64,000 bases of DNA, from NCBI RefSeq assembly GCF_963678635.1, contig NC_087062.1, forward strand, positions 9,222,670-9,286,669, written 5' to 3'. The notes under the pieces were generated by a model. It made no database searches. It saw only the letters and a program-made list of their open reading frames with translations, and was not told the origin of the DNA. Of the stretch, positions 1 through 13,500 are shown piece after piece (the first letter of the stretch is position 1; every line of letters starts with the position of its first letter). This DNA is from Symsagittifera roscoffensis (Eukaryota > Xenacoelomorpha > Acoela > Convolutidae). Made by a program: the position numbers and the translations under genes.

Positions 1-946
1 GAGATTAGACAGAAAGAGAACAGAGCAAAAATTACTTAGAAAGTCATCAGAATTAATATAGCGCAATTTTTTCCCGACATTCTTAACTAAAACGTTACCC
101 TAAAAACAGGTCATTTTGGCTTCTTAGTCAATGAAGAATTAAGCTAAAACTACGAAATTAATTGATGAGAAAATATATCAAAAGAAGCCTCTTATACACC
201 AACAAAGTTTTAGAATTTTTACTATATACAAATTAAAATATTTGGCTAAAAACAAATTTCAAACGTTTTACGCAAACTTTTGAAAGCTTTACCCTTCGAA
301 GCTTTCCCTTTGAAAGTTTTTTGGGCTGTGTAAGAGGCTTCTAGTGATTTAACTTTCTTATTAAATAACTTGGCAGTTTTAACGTAACTCTTGAGTCTAA
401 TCCTAACCCAAAAACGCGTTTGAACTTCAAAATTTTGTTCGTTTTGTCCGGATAATTTAAATCCGCACTGTAGACAGTTAATCAGAAACGAGAAAAGAAA
501 ATATTTCGAACCTCGGTTTTCTTATCTCGAGTCTGATTGGCTTAAGACGAGTCTACTTTATGACCTGTGTACTTTTTGACCGCACTCCAGTACTACTATT
601 GGCAACAAAGATATGAAAAAAGTGGCCTTGTAGTACCCCAATAGGACTCTCCGAGGATCAAAATAACATCCTCCTCTCCAGATAAACCAAGCTAAGATCT
701 TCCACCCCAGCCTCAAATTCGGATTAATTTTGCTGAGCGCTGAATGTAAAACACTCGAATCTGATTGGCTGAAAACTCCCACTTTGAACCAAGCTAACAT
801 CTTACTCCCCAAAGAAGTTTGGAGGAGGATGTTAATTTGGTCCCACTCGGTTGGGTGAAAAACACGAGTCACTTTCCATAGGACCCTATCTACAATTTAG
901 GGACCCAACTATCATTCTTGCAGCATTATGCGTTCAATGCTTATAC
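1..946. other. Non-coding end of window with foldback repeats
   Basis: No exon is convincing here. If the minus-strand gene at 947-3529 continues, its next exon should lie here or beyond the window edge. The open frame at 558-872 (minus) runs across repeat sequence and resembles nothing I know. The stretch contains the foldback at 470-556 and an imperfect inverted pair at 661-680 / 818-838. It also has two copies of a motif beginning ACCAAGCTAA, near 688 and 789. Confidence 0.5.
470..556. repeat. Foldback (hairpin) element
   Basis: The arm at 470-501 is the imperfect reverse complement of 517-556, with a loop of about 15 nt. The right arm includes GAGTCTGATTGG. The same or a near-identical string occurs in other foldbacks of this window (about 4985, 8610 and, alone, 760), so these are probably related elements. 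No coding capacity is seen. Confidence 0.7.
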
Positions 947-3529
947 CTTGTTGTGGCTTGTTGTGATGTGGCGTTGTGTGTCCCAACCTCCTGCTGAATG
1001 CTCTGTATGCACTGGAGGTAGTCTGTCTTGTACTTGGAGTAGTTGTCCCAGTACTCCTTAGTCTCCTCCTCTCCAAACAGTTCGCAGTGCTCGTCTCTCT
1101 CCAGCCACTCACTCGCATTCTGCAGCGCCTAGAAATCAGCCCACGTCACATCAGTTAATACCATTTATCCGCGAGGGAAAGGCCCAACATACGAGATGTA
1201 TTCACGGACAATCGCTGTATTAGCTAGATCTTAACACACGCGCACTCACTATCTTTATAAGTATCTTCTAGAGCTATCTTTACACTATCTTCTAGAGCCC
1301 TAGAAATGGAATTAATACAACTTTTGAATTCGGTATCTACGTTTGTTAAAAAGTTTTTTATGCGCTAAATTCTCGAAATGGTTTTGTGAAGCTTTTGGGA
1401 TTCTAATCCAATTGCTTAGATGCAGAGAAAAAGAGTTCATTGCCGGTTGAGAATGCAATGAGTAAAAATTTGCTGCAAACTGGAGAGCATAACCAACTGA
1501 CATCGCCAATTAATTTTTGTCAATGTTTTGATGTTAAAACTTTTTGACAAAAATCTCCGAAAAAACGGGAAAATCTCCGAAAAACGGTATGAATTTCAAA
1601 GGTTTTTTATTAATCCAAAACTAATTTCCCACAAAATAACAGGGCGTAGCTGCTTAGGCAATGAGAAAAATCCTACTACATATTTTTTTCGAATAATCCT
1701 TTTATCTCTGTTTGACATGGTAGTTTTCGAGAAGTTTTCAAAAACAAACTAAAATTTGTAACTTACCTAGGCCAAATTTATATTTCTACTGAAATTAGGG
1801 CGTAGCAGTTTATACTGGGGCAATTCTCAGAACAAGTTCTTTTGATTGACCATTCAAGCTCCGATTTGTCACAGTAGTTTTCGAGAAAAGGATAATAATT
1901 CAAAAAATTGTTCTAAACTCCCCACACTACTGGAAAATCCAGGCACACAGGGGTGTAGCCAGTCTCTCCATTGGCACCACTTTTTCAAAAATCGGTAGAG
2001 AATTCCAATAAAAACTAAAATTTTGCAAATAGGAACTAGCCACCAATAAACAGATACAAAAATATGATGCTATGGAGCAAAAGTTAACCAGATATAAAAA
2101 TGCAAAGGTGCCACCAAATAATCAGCACCTTTATTTGTTACTTAGGTTGAAAAAAGTGGATACTGTATTATGGCAAAACGCTCCGATTGTGTAAAGACAG
2201 AATTTTATCTTGAATAGAGTGCAAGTTAACACAGATAAGAAGTTGCACTTCGCAAACACAGAAAATAACTTTAATTCGAATTTCAAAGAAAAAATATATG
2301 GCCGTAAAGCTAAAACTGATAAACTAACTCAATTCGAGAAAACTGGAGCGTTAGATAAAATTTCTATTCCATTTGAAAATCTAAAATTTAAAATCCACGT
2401 TCGAAACTAGAAATCAATCACGTTTTTTCGCGCCATTTTGTCTTTTGTAACCGGAGAGCAAATTTTTCCTACCTTTTAGCAAATGAATATTTGAATTGAA
2501 CTCAAAAAGTCCACATATACCTAAGTGAATTCATAAATGCATTAATAAGCATGAATTCATTTCTGCAGTTATTGGTATTTTAAGTTTTTTTCCTGAAAAA
2601 AAAACAAAAAAAACACCAAGACCTATATAAGAGTCTTCACTACGATCACCGACTCTTAATAATAAACATTTTTAATGCGCTTAAAAAAGCTTAAAACACA
2701 AGCTATTAAATTGCCAAGAAGAATTTAAGCTGCAGAAAGAACTTGATTTGGATAAAAATGAGCTCCTGTAATTGCGACTTAGGTTGGAAGCTCCGGATTT
2801 GATTAATCTTTGTTGGACTTCGAAAAAAAAGCAGCAAAATTTTCTGAAACGAGGAGGTAAGAAAGTTGCGGACCAAAAAAGGGTAGAGTGCATGTTATTG
2901 TACAATTGTCGCTGACCAGATTTTTCAAGACAGCTCATTAAATCAATTAAATCGATTGCTAGCATTAGTTCAAAATTAACACAGAGGCGAGAACACGGCA
3001 AAAAGCAGCTCTATAAAGAGCAATAATAAAAATTATAAATAAACCTCGAATTAGTAAAAATTTGGCTACCTCTGAAATTTCGAACCTGCAACCTAGAGAT
3101 TAAAAGTCTCATACGCTAATCACTCAGCCACGGAATCTTAATATGCACCCAAAACTAGCCACAAATCACTTTTATTTGCGAGTTAGGTTAGAAAAAAAGA
3201 AGGTTCGTAATAACACACTAAGTGTAAATGGGATCCCATCCCTCTTCACTCACCTGTTCTTTAAACTGATCAGTGTACTTATAAAGCGGATCGGGTTCCT
3301 TTCGTTCCAGTTTTTTCGGAGTGTCTCTGATCAAAACTGGAGTCTTGCGTTTCCAATTGCGCCAATTGTCACCAAAGTACCTTATCGAGTACCTTCGATC
3401 TATGTCGGTTGGCGTCGTGGTCGACACAGGCGAGGCGGGCGCGGATTTTGAGCTAGCTGAGCGGATGATGCCACCAGCGGCTGCACATACTTTGCAGCAT
3501 CCGAGGATTTTAGGAGTCTGCAGCTGCAT
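947..3529 (-). CDS. Unrecognised gene, two internal exons (partial)
   Basis: Two GC-rich exons join in phase on the minus strand. The upstream exon runs from about 3523 (acceptor after TATGCAG; a Met at 3529 is a possible start) to 3254 and ends at a strong CAG/GTGAGT donor after a whole codon. The downstream exon is 1128-947, with acceptor TTTCTAG and donor AAG/GTATAA. The first encodes a Ser/Ala-rich stretch followed by a basic, Trp/Tyr-rich segment (IRYFGDNWRNWKRKTP) ending LYKYTDQFKEQ. The second encodes about 60 residues rich in Glu, Gln, Tyr and Trp (SEWLERDEH, KEYWDNYSKYKTDYLQC), probably helical. I do not recognise the family. The 3' end is not in view. The 2.1-kb intron is full of repeats. 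The coding character of the two exons is well supported; their belonging to one gene is inferred from phase and proximity. Confidence 0.6.
1600..1930 (+). repeat. Satellite-like tandem repeat, about 155-bp unit, two units
   Basis: Units begin with GGGCGTAGC at about 1643 and 1798. Each continues into GTAGTTTTCGAGAA some 70-90 bases later. Three related units occur at 16615-17090. Confidence 0.55.
2260..2660 (+). repeat. Dispersed hairpin repeat (family A), copy 1
   Basis: This shares long blocks with copies at 8644-9060, 13030-13500, 24550-25010, 35900-36310 and elsewhere. Shared landmarks are GAGAAAACTGGA, a CACTTTCGAAACTAGAAAT-type block (here CACGTTCGAAACTAGAAAT), a TATATACCTAAGTG block and a terminal hairpin. 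The terminal hairpin is TAAGAGTC at 2628-2635 paired with GACTCTTA at 2651-2658. The central hairpin pairs TGAATTC with GAATTCA, where other copies have TGCATT with AATGCA. Confidence 0.7.
2975..3140 (-). repeat. tRNA-derived SINE
   Basis: On the minus strand, about 3135-3065 reads like a tRNA: an A-box-like GTGGCTGAGTGATTAGCG, an anticodon arm GAGACTTTTAATCTC resembling tRNA-Lys, and a B box GGTTCGAAA. A body follows and ends in the CACAGAGGCGA block (plus-strand reading near 2980), seen again at 12932, 15608, 34162, 38504 and 59310. The acceptor stem does not pair, so it is not a functional tRNA gene. Confidence 0.65.
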
Positions 3530-3530
3530 A

Positions 3531-4700
3531 CAGATTGGGATAATCTAACAATGCAATCTGAAAACATAACAAATTGATTCGTAATACATTTACACTTGTG
3601 ATTGACGTTTTAGCTCGTTGCATAACTACTAGTACGATACATCAAAGAATTACAAATGAGTACTTTAAGCTATGTTATCTAGGAATTTCGATGTATCGGA
3701 ACCCCTCAAATACCATAAACATAGCCAACATACAGTTGGAAAAGTGTTAATGAATTTCAGAAAACCAAAAAAAGACGACTACCTTTTATCGAAGCATTTT
3801 CAAAAATAAAAACGGATTTAAACTCTTTGAATTTCAATAATATTTATGAAAAAAAAATCCTTTGATAGGATTGACCCATTCAATATGAGAACCTCCTGGC
3901 TGAAATTGAACCCATTACTTTGTCGTCAAGCATGGACGTTTCCTCCACACTAAAAAGCCAAATTGTTACCTCGAACTTGAAATAATATCTACGAAAGCTG
4001 ATCAAATAACTCAAGCAATTTTGTTAACACGGAAACTGTAAATATTCCGATTCGATAACGCTTATCAATCAAAATCAAACCTTAAACGGCTAAAAAAAAA
4101 TTCGACTAATTCCAGAAAAAAAATCAACACGATCTATATAAGTGACTCATTCTGCTCATTGATAGGATGATTATGTGTTTTCATTCAGTAAAGTTTGGTA
4201 TTCAGATCCGATCACAACCCAAATACTGAACTAGTTAATGACAAGACACAAAATATATACTCAAATGCTATAAAAACTGCAGCTGCAGATTCACTTTCAA
4301 ACATTTCACCAGGCATTAATCAAACCACTTCAGCTTCATTGAAGAATCACGCCAATCATAGATAGATGCATTACTCGTTATCTGATGCAGCGTCACAGAG
4401 ACGTAAGAATTTTACAAACAGATAAGTTTCGTCAGTTTTTCTTTTAACAGCTTACCAATTTTCTTCGCCTCTATAAAGGGCCTTGAATCTTGTTAACTAT
4501 TTCCCTCCCTATTGCATCCGAGATTCGAAACAAAGATCAGGTACCAAAAACAAATAACTGCTTAACCAGTTTTTAAAGGGGCTTGAAGGTGCCATAGGAA
4601 AGTGAATAGTTAACAATATGCAGGACAGTCTTCGGAAGTTTCTTCGGCGTCTTTCTTTCTTTCTTTCGTCCGTACATTTGTTCATTCCTCTCTTTCTTGA
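3531..4700. other. Intergenic: repeat fragments only
   Basis: Contains the start of a family A repeat (about 3719-3845, with CCAACATACAGTTGG), a tRNA-like SINE head on the minus strand (about 3895-3960) and a hairpin-tail remnant near 4110-4175. The HINT 3'UTR lies within the right part. No exon is evident. Confidence 0.5.
3895..3960 (-). repeat. tRNA-like SINE head (fragment)
   Basis: The minus strand has a B-box-like GGGTTCAATTTC and an upstream GAAACGTCCATGC block. Both are shared with the minus-strand copies at about 31676-31750 and 36380-36450, which together define a second tRNA-derived SINE type. Confidence 0.45.
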
Positions 4701-6182
<1,482 letters not shown>

Positions 6183-6837
6183 ACCAGAGTAGCCTATTCC
6201 TGCGCAAGTAGCACAGAAGGTTCGGTATTTTTGAAAACAATTCGTTTCGTTTATTTACCCCGTCGCCTGGTTCTCAACTAATGGCAGGGCCCTACTTCCT
6301 TATGGGGTCGGTGTCATCCGTACGGCGCATATGCAACGTAATTAAATCAAATGTTGCACTTAAACGCGCGAATTGTCTTGGCAAAAAGGGCACTGATAGT
6401 TCAACACAATGGAACACGTTGATATTCTTGTGCATCAAAAACACTTAAGCAAAAACACTGAATAATAAAAAAACTTTAACAGATAGTTGGAAAATCAAAG
6501 AATTTTTGTTCCGCCTTTCAAAGAAAAAGAGGATATATATACTCGTGGTGTTTTTTTATTCAGACCACTTTTACAAAACTCTGGTCCCTTGGGGGATCAA
6601 TCTCTTGATCTGCATGTGGCCAACCAAGTGTGCACATCACTGTAGTAATAGTAACCTTCCATGAGTAGGGCTAAAACTGCTTGTGTTATTAACGTTCCAA
6701 ATTGAATTGAGGCAGCTAATTGGTTTAAGTATCTCCATGCACGACTCAAATTGCAACACTTTATTTTTGATATTATCAGCCTAAAATTCATAGTTTTGCC
6801 AATATTTAATTTAACAAATTAACCGAGACCAATTAAA

Positions 6838-6882
6838 GGGCAGTCGGTACAATCAGGGCTTTGCTCTGATACGAGCAGGGTA
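6838..6882 (+). repeat. Stem-loop repeat with AGTCGG flank
   Basis: CAGTCGGTAC is followed by the hairpin CAGGGCTTTGCTCTG and then GAGCAG. A near-identical copy lies on the minus strand at about 33387-33430. Copies with a different stem occur at about 20518, 14925, 15003 and 6206. Confidence 0.55.
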
Positions 6883-8017
6883 TTTTTATTAAACAGTTTC
6901 AGCTTTTGCATTTAAAAAAAAGATATAGCCTTAGAGCTATTCGAAACTCCAGAACAATTTATAATTGAAACGTTTTTGATAAACTAACCCAACTAGAAAA
7001 AGTTCAATAGATTTGCAAATTTTTTCATTCCTCTAGAAAGTTTTAACATTAAAATAAGCTTTCGAAACAATTTGTTTTTCGCGCCATTTCCACTTTCGTA
7101 TTGTACAGCATAATTTGACTCATCTTTAGCAAAAAAAAACACAAAAACCCAGAAGATTAAACAAAATAACAATTCATTTCATTAACTTTTGTCGTCAGTC
7201 AATTATTCAGACATCTCTGGGCTTTTCTAAAAGTCATAAGCTTAAAAAAAACTCTCGGCTTGCCACGAAAAACATCAATTTCGCAAATGGATGAGCCTTT
7301 CATAAATTTCAAAGATGTACTTTTGAAACCTACTATTTCAATTTTTCTACCTCATTTATTTTTGAAATCATTCTATGGTACGTTCCCTTAGTAACAAAGA
7401 GGCGGGAAAAATCTTCGCGCCACTTGCCATACAAAAACATAAGCCAGAAGTAAAAAGCAAAAAAATTCACTGTAAAAACAGAGAAATTTCTCAACTTTCA
7501 GAAAAAAATCAGGATATTAAAAAATTAGTTATGATTCATGAAAGCTCACTTGAAAACTCATACCAAGCGAATGAAACATTTGTGAAAAAAGGAGGAAAAT
7601 CGGAACTCGCAAAATTATTATTTTCCCAGAAAATTGCTTGTACTGGCATATTCATATTTTTTCTTCCAATTATTGCAATCAGGAAGAATCAAAATTTGAA
7701 AACTCGTAAATGCCCTATTTACTGCTTTCTTTTGAAAAAAAAGACAAAATGTAAAACATGGAGAAAAGCTTCGGAAAATTGTCAGCAAGAAAAGTACAAC
7801 AACTAAAAAAAAACATCAAAAACATTTCAGCAAATTTCTAGGAACGCATTTACTTAACCGGAAGACATTGAAAAGATTTTCAATTATCGTAAAAATGTTA
7901 AATTCATAATAGGCAAAACCCTCGCAGTGGCACTTAAGTCGTCAAAAAATAAGTGGACAAACATAATTCTAAAGATTTGAGGTGAGGCAAAAACTTTCCG
8001 CTTAAAAAAGTACGTCC

Positions 8018-8095
8018 AGGTCGGATTCGAACCAAGGATCTTTGTCTAACCGCGAATGTGCGTTACCTCTACGCCACATGCTCGGATTAACATCT
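8018..8095 (-). repeat. tRNA-derived SINE head
   Basis: The minus strand carries an A-box-like TGGCGTAGAGGTAACGC and a B box GGTTCGAATCC with tRNA-like spacing. The would-be acceptor stem does not pair and no mature 3' end is present, so a SINE or tRNA pseudogene is more likely than a working tRNA. Confidence 0.6.
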
Positions 8096-8501
8096 TGATA
8101 TTTATTTTTTATGAATCAAATTATTTTATTGAACTAGTTAACCTCCTGAAAAAATATACATTCCGATTTGATAACGCTAGCTTTTCGCGAACTTAAACGG
8201 TTGTTTTACCCATATATCTGCTGTGAGTTATTTGTACGTTGAGTTACCCATAATTATGCAGGTTTAGCGGTAATTTGTAAGTTGATAGTTATGATTATCT
8301 CACTCACTTTTAGATATAGTAATTGCAGGATCGAAAGGAGGAACATCATTGCGAAAAAGAAGAGTGTCTTAGCGAAAGTATACAAAGAGACAATTGGAAA
8401 AATTTCATAAATCAACCGACTTGACTTTATTTTCATAATTGGACAAAGATGCAAATATTTTACAAAATTCTGACCTGCTACTCGAATTTGATTGGCTCAA
8501 A

Positions 8502-8620
8502 TAACCAATCAGACTCGGCCGCATAAATTTTCAGCTCAAGATGCAGAAATTTTGATTTATTAAAATTTTCCAACTACCTTGAGCTAAAAAAAAATTAATG
8601 CGGTCGAGTCTGATTGGCTA
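8502..8620. repeat. Foldback element
   Basis: The arm at about 8502-8540 (CCAATCAGACTCGG) pairs with 8578-8620 (GAGTCTGATTGG) with a few mismatches; the loop is about 38 nt. It belongs to the same sequence theme as the foldbacks at 470 and 4900. Confidence 0.75.
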
Positions 8621-8643
8621 AATTTAACACGGTTAAGCAATTC

Positions 8644-9060
8644 AAACATAGCCAACAGACAGTTGGAAAAGAGTAATGAACGCAAGTAAACAAAAAAAAA
8701 CACTTACTTTGTTGGAAAAAAATAGATGCTCTTTAATCTCTTCGAAATTCTGGAACAGTTTACGATTGTCGTTTTTGTGATAGCATTAACCTAATTTGAG
8801 AAAACTGGATCAATTAGCACAGTTTTTAATCCGCTGGAAATCTAAAAATTAAATTCCACTTTCGAAACTAGAAATTGTTCACGATTTTTTGCGCAATTTG
8901 CACATTCGTATTTGCTGAGTGATATTTACTTAAATTTCAGCGGATGAATTTCAACTGAACTCAAAAAGGGCATATATATACCTAAGTGCATTTATAAATG
9001 CATTAATATGTATGAATGCACATCTGTAGTAACTAGAGCATTCCTAACGTTCCTTACTCT
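8644..9060 (+). repeat. Dispersed hairpin repeat (family A), copy 2
   Basis: Begins with AGCCAACAGACAGTTGG and runs through GAGAAAACTGGATCAA and the CTAAGTGCATTTATAAATGC block to the CACATCTGTAGTAACTAGAG block. The last blocks are base-for-base the same as at 13389-13445. Confidence 0.75.
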
Positions 9061-9166
9061 TAATAATTATTTCCAACTTTTTACAATTAACAAATTAAAG
9101 TCAAGCCAATTAAGAAACTTTTCCAGACAAAAAAAAATGAATTGACAGACCATGTTGTTGGAAAAT

Positions 9167-9186
9167 GATTGGCTAATTAGCCAATC
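9167..9186. repeat. Perfect 20-bp palindrome
   Basis: GATTGGCTAATTAGCCAATC is self-complementary along its whole length. It contains an inverted pair of CCAAT-box-like sequences, but there is no nearby gene start, so it is probably a collapsed foldback of the GATTGG group. Confidence 0.8.
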
Positions 9187-10272
9187 AGATTCAAACAAAT
9201 TAATTTCAGCTCGAAACATGGAAATGTTGTTTTTAGTTTGTTAAGTGCACCACCAGACCTAAAATGAATCCCACCCCAAAGTGACCTGCCTTATATTGTC
9301 CTACTCAAATATGTATTACTTCTGAAAATAACAGCTGTATAAAAAAACGTTTCATACAAACTTGCAAATTGTAATTTTTGATACAGTTTGTATTTTGCTG
9401 GGCTACAAAATTAGTTTAATTGACGTTTGAATTACGTTTTGATAATCAAATCTGTTATGTAATGATATTAAATTCTATTTTAAGTTATCTTTCAAAAAAT
9501 AATATTTTCTCTCCTTTAAATCAACTTGGATTGTACGGTTTGTCCTTAGAGTTTCAGGGCCATATATTTTAAAATTTCCAGAAATTTTTTTCATTTACAC
9601 TTTTTTCATAGTTTGAGCTTTTTAGCATGTCTTCAAAGCAAAAATAGAAGCAGCGAAACTCGAACTTACGTCCGCGTCAATCTTCTGCTGAGGATATTGC
9701 TGAACATAAACGTCTAAAAACCGACTCGGTCAAGCAAGCTATGTCGAAACACTCAAATAACTGATACTCTACACTTTGCGGTTTGAACTTAGCTTTCGTC
9801 CCATTTTATGCGCAGTTGACACATCTTGCATGCAACAGATCATATCAGATGCTTCAATGTTTTAAGGCTTCAAACATCTTTTAAACGTTTGCCTAAAAAG
9901 TGAAAAAGGACAATCTGATTGTTTTGAATTAAACTGAAAATCTATATGAAGATGTTTGATTCAATTAGCAATAAATATTAGAAAACTTTCCTTTCTCAAC
10001 TTTTTTAAATTAAAACCATGAAAATCTAAAATTAGTTATCTTTTTCAAAAATGATACACAGAAGAACAAAATTGAGGAAAGAACATCGGAAACAATAACA
10101 TAAATCAAATCGATGACATTTTAGATCGTCACTCCAAGCTATATTTCATTATCAAACAAATTTAAAGCCTCTAGGCTTATATGATCAATGTCAAGAACGC
10201 CAATCTCGTCAAACTAGTTCAATGCCTGTCTACCTAAAATGGAAAAACTCCATTATTATAAAGTCAATTAAT

Positions 10273-10278
10273 TTTATT
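10273..10278 (-). terminator. Candidate polyadenylation signal of the Arf-like gene
   Basis: AATAAA on the minus strand, about 235 nt downstream of the stop codon at 10512. Confidence 0.4.
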
Positions 10279-10511
10279 TTGGTTCACATTTTCCAGATTC
10301 TTCATTTTCGGAAAACTAAACGCAAAAATTACAATTCATTTATCTTGACATTGATTATGTTTAAGTTTTAAGCAAATAATGTACTCGAAATAGATAATGG
10401 CCCCCTCAATTTGTGTAGACAATTAAAATGAGCAGTTGGTGCCATCTGAATCCAAGTACGTATAACTAAATCTGTTTCTGGTATCGACTACTGAGGAGGA
10501 CGAAGGTGATG

Positions 10512-13500
10512 CTACTTTTCTCTCTGCTTCTGTTTCTTTTTGTGTCGCGATGAGGAGGTGTTGGATGTGGTGTGTTGTGTGTTGGCCAGCCACTTGAAGC
10601 CCTCTAAGAGTCCTATTCCGTCTGTGGCCACTGTGGGCTGGGCCAAGTAGTCCCTTGTGCTCAACTCACTATCCAGACTACTCAATGCTTCCACCAACTC
10701 ATCTCTGGTCAGAATGTCCGCACAGTCTTGCTTGTTCAGCAGAATCAGGAGGGGACACCTTCCAACACACACATACATTGCACACGTTACTATTTCCATT
10801 AAAATACATCAGTGATATATTATGCAATTCAAATCAAACAAGCGAACCCTCCAAAGCTACTTCGAGAAACGCCAGGAACGAAACGTTCCTTATAGATAAT
10901 CAGAACCTAAATCCCTATCTGCAATTAGAGCTCAGCAACTGCAACTATTTCTAGCTGATATAAAATCCACCAACTATATACCATCTTAGCAGTGTGCACC
11001 ATAATTATATACGAAGTACTTCCTTTAGCTGAAGATAAAAACTCTCAATTTACACTCTAAAAAACAGTTAGTTTTGAAAATAAGCAGAAAAGGAAAACTC
11101 CGATCAAGAATGAATACGTACCAAAAAATTTAAAAAATAAAAGTAAGAAAAAAAACAGATTCAGCTCACAAAACTCAACAAAAAATTTGTTCATTAGCTT
11201 TCATATATCAAACTTACAAAAAAAAAAAATCTATTATCAATCACCTCAACAAAAAAATCTGTTATCAATCAAATATTTTTGAAAATAACTGAAATATCCC
11301 AAAAATGTAGACACAAAATCGGAAAATTTATTAGTGTAATTTTCATGCTGGTCATTTTTTCGATTTTTGGGCTGTAATAAAAATTAGCTTCAACTTGCAG
11401 ATTTACTAATCCATTACGCAATAAACAGTAAATAAATTGGAAAGCTCAGCTTCAAAATTCAGACAGTTAAGGTGAAACAAAGCCAAAAGGCAGTTGGAAA
11501 ATAGTCAATGAAAGCAAGGAAACAGAAAAAACTACTTTCAACTTTCGAATTTCAAAGTAAAGCATTTTTAGCTTTAATGCTATTTTTATTACGAGAACAA
11601 TTGATGAATGACAATTTCACACAGACGAAAAGCCGAGCTTCCTACAACTTTCCATACAATAATGAATGACTATGATTAAAAGCGAAAGAAAACAACTAAA
11701 AAACAGTTCGAAAAGGGTCAAGGAACTAAATTCAGCAGAAAAACTGAATAGTTTTTTGAAAAAATCTGAGCTTTCCAATTTCGAAGAAAACATAGATGGC
11801 CTTGAAATTCTTTGATTTCTTGGAACAGTTTATGATAGTCCCTTTTAAAATGAACCCAATTTGAGAAAACTGGATCAAAAATTTTTATTCGGCTGGATGA
11901 ACACAACCAAAAAACAGTTAAAAAAGAGTCAAGGAACTAAATTCAGCAGAAAACACTGAATAGTTTTTGAAAAATTTGTGCTTTCAAATTTCGAAGAAAA
12001 CATAGATGGCCTTGAAGCTCTTTGATTTTCTGGAACAATTTATGATAGTCCCTTTTAAAATGAACCCAATTTGAGAAAACTGGATCAAAAGTTTTTCTTC
12101 GGCTGAGAAATCTTAAATTAAAATCCACTTTCGGAATTAAAAATCGATCACGTTTTTCGCAGCATTTCCACAGTTTTTTTTTGTTTATCGGAGAGCGCAT
12201 TTCGGCTTGCCTTCAGCGGATTGATTACAACTGAACACGAAAAGTTTATTTTTTTAGTAAAACTGAACACGAATTTTTTCACTTTAAATTAGCCGCGAAA
12301 AAAAGCGGAAACAAAGCCGACAATTTTTGAGCAGACCCCAGCTGAGCCAAAGAAATTGACTTTGTAAAAAATTTCAAGTCCCCCGGAAACTACAATGAAC
12401 ATAGCCAACAGACAGTTGGAAAAGATTCAATGAATGCAAGGAAAGAGAAAGAAAAAAGCAGAAAAATCCGTAATGCGGCAACTAAGACGACAATATTTCA
12501 GCACAGAAACAAAAATCCGACATTTAAATGGCTACCGGAAAACAATTCAAATTTCATACACACAGAAAAAAAACAGGATCCGGCCCGAAATGGAGCCCGA
12601 CTTTAGGGTGCAAAGGCAAGCACGCTATCTCTAGACCAAGTAAGAACAAACCTAGAAATTGTTAAAGATCACAAACAAAGCAAATAAGAAAATCAAGTAA
12701 GAAGTTGTAAAAAAAGTTTCGTATGGGAAAAAGTATAATCTCGCAATTGTATAAATTAACTCAATTTGAGAAAACTGGATCAATAGGTAAAGTTTAATTC
12801 CGCTGGATAATCTGAAAATTAAATTCACTTTCGAAATAAGATGTCGATCACGTTTATTGTGAGCCTTAGAATTTTGCTGTTCGATAGTCGAGTTTGCGTT
12901 CATTCAACAAACAAGAAAATGAACTTAACTTAAACACAGAGGCGAAGCTGCGCTTCGCAAACACTAGCGAGAAAACGACAAAAAGCAGCTTTATGAAGTG
13001 CAAAACGAAAAAAAGAAGTAAACCTCGAATTAGTGAAATTAGCCAATCGAAGATTGGAACAGAATAATGAACGCAAGTAAACGTTAAAAAAACGCTTGAA
13101 AAACATTCGAATTTCAAAGAAAAAAATAGATGCCCGTTAAGCTCTTTGAATTTCTAGAACAATTTATGATTGGCGCTTTTTTGATAATATGAACCTAACT
13201 TGAGAAAACTGGATCAAAAGGTAAAGTTTTTATTCCGCTGGGAAATCTTAAAAATGAATTCCACTTTCGAAACTAGAAATCGTTCACGTTTTTCGCGCCA
13301 TTTCCACCTTCATATTCGGAGAGTGCTATTTACGTCACTTTCAGCAGATGAATTTTTATTGAACTCAAAAAGTGGATATATACCTAAGTGCATTTATAAA
13401 TGCATTAATATGTATGAATGCACATCTGTAGTAACTAGAGCATTTTAAGAAAAAAAATTAGCAAGACCTATATAATAGTCTTCACTACGTTCATTACTTT

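Larger units (their letters stand above)
1129..3253. other. Intron of the unrecognised gene, repeat-filled
   Basis: This holds two units of the 155-165-bp satellite-like repeat (about 1600-1930), a copy of the dispersed hairpin repeat (2260-2660) and a tRNA-derived SINE (2975-3140). No other exon was found. Confidence 0.5.
6183..10511. other. Intergenic region, repeat fragments
   Basis: No gene is supported. It holds a stem-loop motif near 6205, the GGGCTTTGC stem-loop at 6838-6880, family A copies (about 6950-7190 and 8644-9060), a tRNA-like SINE head at 8018-8095 and a foldback at 8502-8620. It also has the 20-bp palindrome at 9167-9186. The region 9240-10500 is AT-rich with nothing recognised except the 3' flank of the Arf-like gene. 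Confidence 0.5.

Noticed and set aside
558-872. 104-residue minus-strand frame near the window start
   Set aside because: It crosses the inverted repeat at 661-838 and has no continuation of the neighbouring gene's frame or a matching acceptor.
7375-7806. 143-residue plus-strand open frame, the longest in the 6-10 kb region
   Set aside because: Lys/Asn-rich composition follows the AT-rich DNA; there are no motifs, no GC rise and no splice context, and it overlaps repeat-like sequence.
8018-8095. Candidate functional tRNA gene (good A and B boxes, minus strand)
   Set aside because: The acceptor stem ends do not pair and the anticodon arm is poor; it resembles the other SINE heads.
11718-12200. 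Two similar minus-strand open frames, apparent paralogous small proteins
   Set aside because: They are the two copies of a tandemly duplicated repeat segment; the peptide similarity reflects the DNA duplication.
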